The notes under the pieces were generated by a model that was given only the letters and a program-made list of their open reading frames with translations, was not told the DNA's origin and searched no databases. From assembly GCA_003999685.1 (NCBI GenBank), contig CP021223.1, positions 62,001 to 126,000 of the forward strand: 64,000 nucleotides of DNA, given 5' to 3'. The stretch comes from Taiwanofungus camphoratus. Its lineage: Eukaryota > Basidiomycota > Agaricomycetes > Polyporales > Taiwanofungaceae. Shown piece after piece: positions 57,101 through 64,000 of this stretch (its first letter is position 1; every line of letters begins with the position of its first letter). Position numbers and translations under genes: made by a program.

Positions 57101-57151
57101 AGGTGATCCACGGTGACCCCCTCGTCCACGATGACTGTTTCTTCTAGTCAT
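54102..57151 (-). CDS. SQS1: Sqs1-like protein with R3H and G-patch domains
   Basis: Six exons on the minus strand: 56959-57151, 56513-56872, 55097-56460, 54924-55050, 54321-54868 and 54102-54257, giving 915 residues. The N-terminus is Arg/Gly-rich (RGRGRGQGRGRGRG). The centre is long, acidic and Ser-rich, with an EDEDEDDESSDDED tract. An R3H domain follows at about 758-820 (IRRFLADIGGKSTMALPPAD ... IHELADAFNLKSQS ... GRYTTLIKT). A C-terminal G-patch at about 869-913 reads IGFKMLAAMGWAEGDSIGL and ends MKKTKLGLGAT. In yeast, Sqs1/Pfa1 activates the DEAH helicase Prp43 through its G-patch in ribosome assembly and spliceosome disassembly; the same role is inferred here. The exon 2 donor is the only phase-compatible choice. 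It is divergent from USE1. Confidence 0.9.
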
Positions 57152-57363
57152 TTGATATAAATACAGAAATGTGTAATGTGCAGTTTTAGATTAGTAGCAA
57201 TACAGTCGGGACTCCGGGCACGGAGATGGAGAGAAAAGAGTTGGAAGTAATCAATAGACAGTGCGAAGCGCCCGTCCGCTACTACGGATCGACACGTGCA
57301 AAGGTGCTTCATCCGCAGAATTCGGGACTGCAGTCTGCCCACTGACTGCCTACTGACTGCCTG
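57152..57363. promoter_or_regulatory. Shared promoter region, SQS1 and USE1
   Basis: 212 bases separate the two divergent start codons. A doubled CTGACTGCC (CTGCCCACTGACTGCCTACTGACTGCC area) lies just before the USE1 ATG. No TATA box is evident. Confidence 0.5.
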
Positions 57364-58625
57364 ATGATTTTCCAGTCTTCAGAACAAGTTGTCCATGACA
57401 AGTTAAACCTCGCCCGTTTAGTACGGAGATTGGAGAAATCAATCACAAGCGAGGACTGGAGCGCCGATGGCCTGCCACCGCAGGCAACATGGATCAAGGC
57501 CCGCGGTACATTGCAGGTGAGTAGACCTAATTCCCAACTTCAACTGAATGTCCAATGTCGTAGATACAATCGTGAACGACTTTAACGTTGGTTTCCAGAA
57601 ACTGAAATATGCGCGCAAGTTGTTGAAGAATGTCGAGATCAACGACGACTTAAACAATTCGTGCGTTTTGGCTGTGAATAGCGTCAGTTAAAATTGTGAC
57701 TAATATGACACTCATAGAGATGCTTTCCAGAAGTATGCTGCCCTACGGACGTCCTTGGACCGTTTAGAGCACATAATCCTGGAGGTCGACAGAGTATGTG
57801 TTCTCTGTTCTGTTCTATTCTTCCTTCACTTTTCTCTGGTAGTCTGAGACCAAGTATTATCCTCTGCATGTTATATCTCATTGACTAGATGAATTCTATC
57901 CCTCCCAAGCGAAAATAAATCCTTCCACTTCGCTTTGGTGATAAATTAGAAAAGTAGTCTTGTTTGACATGAGATTGGCACAAATTTGATCATTTCAGTG
58001 TTTCTGAAGTACTGACTTGTCTCCTTAGCGTCTGGCACCAAAGCCTGTTCGCCCGGCCCCCATTTTACTTACTATACCACTACCCGTGTCTACTGTCCGA
58101 CCGGAACCAGTCACAGTCCCTTCGATAAATTTGACCAAGACATCGGTAGAGAATGCCTCGCCTGTACCCGCCACCACGGAGGCAGGCCCAGTGGCAGCAG
58201 AAGATCTATTATTATCTCCTTCCGATAACGATATAGTGCGGTACACGGGATCCATCAACCCAAGTAATACCCTTCTACCACCCAATCTGCCAGCCAGCAC
58301 TTTGCAATCGAGCTCCACCAGCACGCCAGCTATTCTGCAGAATTCTGCAGCACTGCAGGAGGAGCTTTCAGCCCAACTTGCACAAATGGCGTCTCAGCTG
58401 AAGCGCAATGCAGTACATTTCTCCGACTCGCTTGAGAAGGACAAGGCAGCCGTACTAGAGACGCAGGAGAAGCTGGAGCGTAACTACGACGTCATGAAGA
58501 GAGAGCGGTTACGGGTGAGAGATCATCACAGTAAAGGCTGGGGCACAACGTGGATAGTCATTCTGAGCCTTGCAGTGGCTCTGATTGGTTTTATCTTGAC
58601 ATTCTTTGTCATCCGTATCACTTGA
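57364..58625 (+). CDS. USE1: Vesicle transport SNARE Use1
   Basis: Four exons: 57364-57516, 57599-57660, 57718-57793 and 58029-58625, giving 295 residues. The N-terminal part (NLARLVRRLEKSI ... KLKYARKLLKNVE ... RTSLDRLEHIILEVD) is the helical Use1 domain. A Pro/Thr-rich linker follows. The SNARE motif is LQEELSAQLAQMASQLKRNAVHFSDSLEKDKA and onward, and a single C-terminal anchor (WIVILSLAVALIGFILTFFVI, about 270-290) ends the protein, as expected for a tail-anchored ER SNARE. Use1 acts with Ufe1, Sec20 and Sec22 in retrograde Golgi-to-ER fusion. The third intron, 57794-58028, is 235 bases, about four times longer than the rest, though its borders join conserved sequence in frame. Confidence 0.9.
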
Positions 58626-58775
58626 GCGTGCTGCGATGGCTCCATGTTCGCCTTTTATTGCTTTAAAATGGACCTCTTTCATTGCTTCCCGGATTTCCAT
58701 CATTTGTCTCACGTCGCATGTATCTGTATGGGATCAGTTGTGGTGGGTAATGGAAAGCAGATGCAGTTCGTGAGT

Positions 58776-58783
58776 CTCGCAAG
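58776..58783. repeat. 8-base target-site duplication, left copy
   Basis: CTCGCAAG directly precedes the element at 58784 and is repeated exactly after its end. Confidence 0.9.
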
Positions 58784-59428
58784 CAGTGATGTGCGGGTCA
58801 GTGACTAGTCAGTGACTTTCCACAAGTCAGTGACCCTGACCCTGATCTGACCTTACTGACTGTGACCTTACCCACGGTCCTGGCATAGAGCGGCCCGACT
58901 GCGGCCCGTTGCTGAGATAATAAAGTCGTCGCATTCAACGTGCCCCGCGAGAGAAATACAATTAAGTACTAAGGATTGTATCTGCCGTCTCATCAATACT
59001 ACTGAATGCTGCTTCCTCCTCGCCGTCAACATCTAATTCAATTAGTTCATAAAATTCAAGCTCTTCATCTAGGATATAGTGTGCACCCCTCTCGTATCTT
59101 TCCACCCAAGTGGTCCTGGTAAAGTCAAAGAGAGATTTGAGTTCAATTGAGATGCTTGACGGAAATCATGCAGCATCAAGGTCAAGATCGTCATCTACCA
59201 TTTGCGATAGGGTGTCAGTGATCATACAAACTTGGTCTGCCATGATTGCTCTGTGACCTCTGTCTGCGTTCACTACCGATAAGGAAGGGTGCCCTCTGTC
59301 ACCACTCTAGACAAGACCCCGGCGTTACCTTCGGGGTCATGACCCTACCAGGGTCAGTGGAAAGTCACTGACAGTCGTCGGGTCAGTGACCGTGACCTAT
59401 GACCTTGGGCACTGACCGTACGTCACTG
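58784..59428. mobile_element. Non-autonomous hAT-type DNA transposon, 645 bases
   Basis: The ends are inverted repeats: the left begins CAGTGATGTGCGGGTCAGTG and the right end read in reverse begins CAGTGACGTACGGTCAGTG. A second inverted block (GTCAGTGACTTTCCAC and TGACCCTG) lies further in on both sides, and GTCAGTGAC-like motifs recur, as in the subterminal regions bound by hAT transposases. Exact 8-base duplications CTCGCAAG flank it (58776-58783, 59429-59436), and 8-base duplications with CAGTG-type ends are the hAT hallmark. At 645 bases it cannot encode a full transposase, so it must have moved in trans. Confidence 0.92.
58962..59243 (-). pseudogene. Residual reading frame inside the hAT element
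   Basis: One continuous minus-strand frame starts at an ATG at 59243 (MADQVCMITDTLSQ) and ends at the TAA at 58962. A single TGA at 59166-59168 interrupts it. The second part carries FDFTRTTWVERYERGAH and a very acidic tail (LDVDGEEEAAF). It may be a leftover of the parental transposase gene or of a second ORF, but I cannot match it to a named part of a hAT transposase. Confidence 0.45.
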
Positions 59429-59436
59429 CTCGCAAG
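59429..59436. repeat. 8-base target-site duplication, right copy
   Basis: CTCGCAAG directly follows the element and is identical to the left copy. Confidence 0.9.
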
Positions 59437-62400
59437 ACCCATGAGCTGCATGTTTGTGCATTAATTGTGACTGATTTTGCCTGTAATTGTACACCAACAT
59501 CGCAGAATACGAGGTATGACCTCGTTGAACGACACCATGGCCGAATTGTTTGCCGAGGGCATAGATTACATGCCAGAATGGTGATTGGAGTGCATGTCAC
59601 GGTTTCACCTTTCAAGCAAAGATTTGAGGGTCGCACGAGTATTGCTCGTGTCATCATCGCTAGACCATGTTGATTCTCCGACTCGTTCATGTGCCGCTGT
59701 CAGGCCACAGCCTAAACAAAATACGATGTACGCTTACACATTTGGGTACGCAACCTTTGCGCCTCTGCCACGATGGGAAGGACGCACACTGTGACTGCAT
59801 CGGTCAGCCCGTATACTTTCGATTTGTAGAGGGTTGTGCGAGAACTAAACGGAACACCTGTCGCAGAAGATAAGTAAATCGTGATAAAGTGAATAGCCTC
59901 AAGATGAATTTGAGCAAGTCTTGTACTAAGCCCCAGAAAATTGAAGATTGGTCCGAGGAGAGTAGATGGGACAGGAACACCGTTCGACAAGTTCCAGTGA
60001 TCTGGAGGCTAGGGCTGCTGGTTCGGAAGAATCATATTTCAATCACCAGTCTTTAATCTAGAGCATCTGGTCATACTTTCAGGCCTAGAGAGCATGACAT
60101 CGGTGTAGAAGACGACTACATTTTGGGAAGAGGTACATGCCTTTTCCAGCATGCTGGGAGCACAAGAAATCGTGACGGACGGTTTGGTTGTACGTAAACC
60201 AGGAAATAGAGTTGGATTGACTGCACTGTGACATTCGCAGATCACCTCGAGCCCTCTTCGTGACGAGAGATCCGTCTGGGGACACGCGAAATTAGAGTCC
60301 ACTGCCATGGACGCTAGGCTTTGATTTAGATATGGAGCATGGATGAGCACTGGAAGCACGCAGATCATGCGATTATAGCTATTCATCTGATGTGGAGGCG
60401 CTTTCGGTGTTCAGTATTTCAGGAACGGTCCGGAAGAACGAGGGTCTTCACTGTGTATTGGCTGAGGAGCCAATCAGTCGACCGGACCCTTTGGGTTACG
60501 CTTTCGAGCTTCTGTAATTAGTCAAGACAGATAACACGCCGACGGAATGAGATTCAATGCTAAAGTGCTTAATAGTTTAAGATCAAACACACCTTCCCAC
60601 GTCTGTTGCACTTTGAGTAATTGTGATGTGGAAGGAAGCTGCGTAGGAATAGAGTCAAACATCCCGCTCATCTTGTGTCGTGGCGTGAAATTAACAGGCA
60701 TGCGTGGCAGACTGAATTCATATCGTGCGATATGAGTCTGTAGCTAGAGAGCCAACGAAGGACGCTCGTTATCGCCGTGAGGGTCATGGTACATACTTTG
60801 CCAGTCCCTAGCGACTGAGCCGATCACTGCGGCCATCCGTCCTGGATCAGATATTTCATTGGATTGAATTGTTCATACGAGAAATACGCACCGATATCTA
60901 TATCAGACACCCGAAAGGGAAGCGATGATCATGAATAACAGGCCTACACGCTCGTTAGACCGGATGTCCCTTCCACTATGATTTGAAACCGGTAGATCAA
61001 GTTCCAACAATGATCCTTGTAAATACAAATCATTAAACTCAATGACGTTGAATTTGGGGCTGAAGCATTCCTGGATTGCCAGGCGAAGACGATGGTTCTG
61101 CTACCCTGATCATATATTAGAGACATGTTTGTAGCATTCATGCGTTGAAAAATGGAACCATAGATTGAATGTGTATACGCGTTCAGAACGTACATGATTC
61201 CAACCAAATCTAGGTTCATTGAGCTGTAGTAGCCTGGCAGTATACCCTCGATCCTCCAAATTGCTGCAGAGGCGAGACTCCAGAGATCTTTTGATAAACC
61301 CGGATCAGAAAGGCATTACAAAACTGAACCAGATCGGGAGACCGAGCAAGTCGGGAGGAGATCACCACATAGTTATGATCGTGCTTTAGATACTAGTCAC
61401 GGTTACCGTGATTTGCAGTCAGAGGGTGGGCTACCGCCGCACCGGCACGCGTCCTCGCAAGCCTGGAGAACCCGACGAGAATATCCATTTTGTAGTTGAG
61501 CGCTGAACCCGACTTAGACCAAGATATGATGAGACTGGTATCGTTTGTCCAAAAAACTGAACTTCATCACCGCAGGTGTATCACCTGTTGCTGCGATACA
61601 AAACAATGCATCGAGAGCACAGATTAGTCACAAATCCAGGGGCCGAGCAGCATACGACTGCGTCCGACTTGAAGCTAATTGGCAGAACGTACTTCGGATA
61701 TCCATAGTCTGCTCGGGGGAATACATGATGGTGGTCTTCTCTTCTGTGCTTTACATGTTGCGGACAACCTTGCTCGGCAAAAGGCATAGAACCTGTGTAT
61801 GATTGTAGTGAATCTACAACGCGAAGACCGGGCACCTAGTCGGTAATTTGAGGTTGGTCATCGGGAGTCAGTCACGCCTGACGCTCAGATTACCTCCTGA
61901 TAAGGCAGAACTCGTGCGGGTGCAGACTGGCAATCTCGTGGGCCAAAGAATTCCTTGCTATGCTCAAACGTTCATAATGCAAGCCAACCAGAAGTGTACG
62001 CCGTGGGAGTTACAGTTCTACTTAAGATTTGCTTCAAATCTTGGACAATCCTCGAACTTCCAGCATGCTGTGGACGTCCAATGCATTACGACAGCTGACG
62101 AAAGTCGACAGCTTCTTGACTTGCGTCACCTCCTCAACAAAGAAAAATGCTCACACCAGCGGAAACACGCAACATATGAAGCTACTTGGAGATGCCTGTA
62201 TGCCCAGAGAACGCACCTTGAAACATTATCAGGAAGTGCTTTGTTGTGGGGGATCATATCACTCTAGACGATCATCGATCATCCCACGAGACGATGATCT
62301 ACGAGTTCACGTTACGATCCGCAATACTAGTTTGAAGCCGTCGCTGCGACGACGAGCTGCGAGCTCTGCAGCACAAATATATATCAATCAGCACTAACGA

Positions 62401-64000
62401 ACCATCAAGGCAATGAAAAGGAGTATACGTGACCGTTCAAAGTGGCCGTTGGAAGCACCAAGAAGGCTGGGACTCACATGTATGACATCGTCTGGACCAG
62501 ACTTCTGATCTAGAACGCTAGCCTGTAGTGGGTATAATGTAAAACAAACCTGATTTAGTATGACGCAGTTTCTTATGAATTGGGGAAGAACAACGTGCTT
62601 GGGTGACACACGAAGTGCATCATGTAGGTGAAGATGTTGAAGTCACGAGGATACCCTTCCAGCACATTCATCACTGGGCTAGGGATGGTCTTGTATTCTC
62701 CAGATCCAGACCAAGGGGGTGAACATCCGAATGCATGGCAGATCTCTGTAATAACTTAAAGTGAAATATGGTCGTGTATAAAAATTGGCGCCAAGTCAAT
62801 GGTAACACCATGCCTGCCAATGAGAAATTGAGAAATTTGAAGCCTAGCTTTTGAGGCGCAAAAAAGTCTGCATAATGCTCCTCAGACGTTCGGATACGTT
62901 TTGCAAGTGCGCAATGTTGAGACTGATGCTATGCTTTGTTACCAGTGTCCTTCCGCTGGAAAAGTGAGCGTCTTCGTAGAATGGCGTCATTGCGGCAGTG
63001 TCTATCCGTCCCGTGCGACAGAAGTGACCTGAATCCAAAGTTCCCCACACTTCGACGAGCACACATGATAGATACAAGGACACGAGGCGATACTTCACCT
63101 TCGCGCTGACCGGGAGCATGTTTCAAAAACACACTCGCTGGCTGATGGGGTTAGACCAACTCCCCAGTCACGGAACGCATCTGGACCGGCTTTCCGCTTC
63201 ACAAAGAAGCCTAGCACTGCTAGCAGGCGTTCTAGAGGACAAGGTGAGACCACCATATTGTGACGGAGACTGACGCCCGTGGACGCACCAGGCACTTACT
63301 CCGACCTGTTTGTCAATACAACTCAGCTCCATGTGATTGACGAAACATCAACCTTTGATGCTCCGACTACTACACACCATACCAGAAGTGCTACCGGTCA
63401 CAAGGCTCACCTAACACTCCAGGGCACAGAATTACAGGGAAGACGTGTCAACGCCTTGAGCCTTCGAACTGGCCCAAGTTCAACAAGAGGAATTGTACGT
63501 GCACTCAAGGCGATCTGCGTGGACATTAGCAACTGCAACTGTGAAGACAACGGCTTCACACAGCGGCATAGCTGGCTGTTACCTATATTCATTCTGCCTT
63601 CGTACTTCTCATCCGCCTGACCAATACCCACTAGGCCACTGGCGTGTGAAATCGTTCTGGGCCATGTTCTGGATCTTTGATGCACAATAGCGCCCCAATG
63701 AGCTATTGTACATTCATGTAGATGGCTTCTCAACTTCAGCGCCAAGACCTGCCACAGTATCACAATCGGATCGGGAAGTACAGCTGGTCACAAGGACATG
63801 TCGAAGGAACGAATGAATGGCAGAAGAGACGATGCAGTTCAAAGAACGTAGCAAGCCGATTTAATCTATAAGACAGAGGCTATACGATCGGCAGGTGAGA
63901 TCAGTAACACCAGAAAGAAGGCGAGACACTTCCGTGCCTACGGAGGACGATGTGCCGAAGCTGGGCTTCGCACGTTCCGGGGCTCGCTTAGATTCCAGGC
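59437..64000. other. Gene-poor stretch of 4.6 kb to the window edge
   Basis: No frame longer than about 140 codons is open, and none shows a familiar motif or chains through introns. No tRNA, repeat pair or terminal inverted repeats were found. The character is like 9739-17659. A gene continuing beyond the right edge cannot be excluded. Confidence 0.45.

Noticed and set aside
5063-58625. COG3, Sec2-like and USE1 genes as a functional vesicle-traffic cluster
   Set aside because: They are tens of kilobases apart with unrelated genes between, and fungi do not generally cluster these genes, so coincidence is the simpler reading.
1-64000. CRISPR arrays, bacterial operons, riboswitches, telomeric repeats
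   Set aside because: No regularly spaced short repeats, no prokaryotic gene arrangement and no TTAGGG-type arrays are present.

Overview
The window looks like nuclear DNA from a mushroom-forming basidiomycete (Agaricomycetes). The protein genes are dense with short introns, mostly 45-100 bases and almost all GT-AG. The window carries a Zn2Cys6 regulator and families I associate with this clade (FunK1 kinases, DUF6593-type proteins, F-box proteins). It also holds an RNase H-bearing LINE end and a hAT-type transposon remnant. No bacterial operon structure is present. All exon maps below were read by eye from reading frame and splice signals.

Layout: 1-1322 is the 3' end of a LINE with a poly-A tail, followed by a 261-base tandem repeat. 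1869-4560 (-) is a dead FunK1 kinase copy. 5063-8161 (+) is COG3. 8562-9738 (-) is an unrecognised four-exon gene. 9739-17659 is gene-poor. 17660-20964 (+) is an 11-exon Zn2Cys6 transcription factor. 20965-27000 is unusually GC-rich, with a dispersed direct repeat, microsatellites, a DUF6593-like gene (23564-24321, -) and an MMTAG2-like gene (26064-26913, -). ELP6 (27104-28046, +) is divergent from MMTAG2. A Sec2-like Rab GEF (28806-30382, +) converges on a PWWP/LEDGF-like gene (31008-32840, -). After another gene-poor stretch come a DUF6593 gene (36153-36899, +), a 2OG-Fe(II) oxygenase (37304-38778, +) and a polytopic membrane protein (39118-40538, -). 41799-41889 is tRNA-Ser(CGA).

44.4-53.8 kb looks like an accessory block. 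It holds a 126-base foldback element, an intact FunK1 kinase (the inverted partner of the dead copy 40 kb away), a GNAT acetyltransferase, a frameshifted UstYa-like oxidase, a truncated third FunK1 copy and an F-box gene. Housekeeping genes then return with SQS1 (-) and USE1 (+) sharing a 212-base promoter. The window closes with a 645-base non-autonomous hAT element carrying an exact 8-base target duplication, and 4.6 kb with no recognisable gene.

The conserved genes act in vesicle traffic (COG3 at the Golgi, Sec2 as Rab activator, USE1 as ER SNARE), in tRNA modification (ELP6) and in chromatin or RNA biology (PWWP protein, SQS1). They are physical neighbours only. The most informative signal is the inverted FunK1 duplication: one copy intact, one with several stop codons, one cut in half, with a donor-site difference (GC versus GT) between copies.
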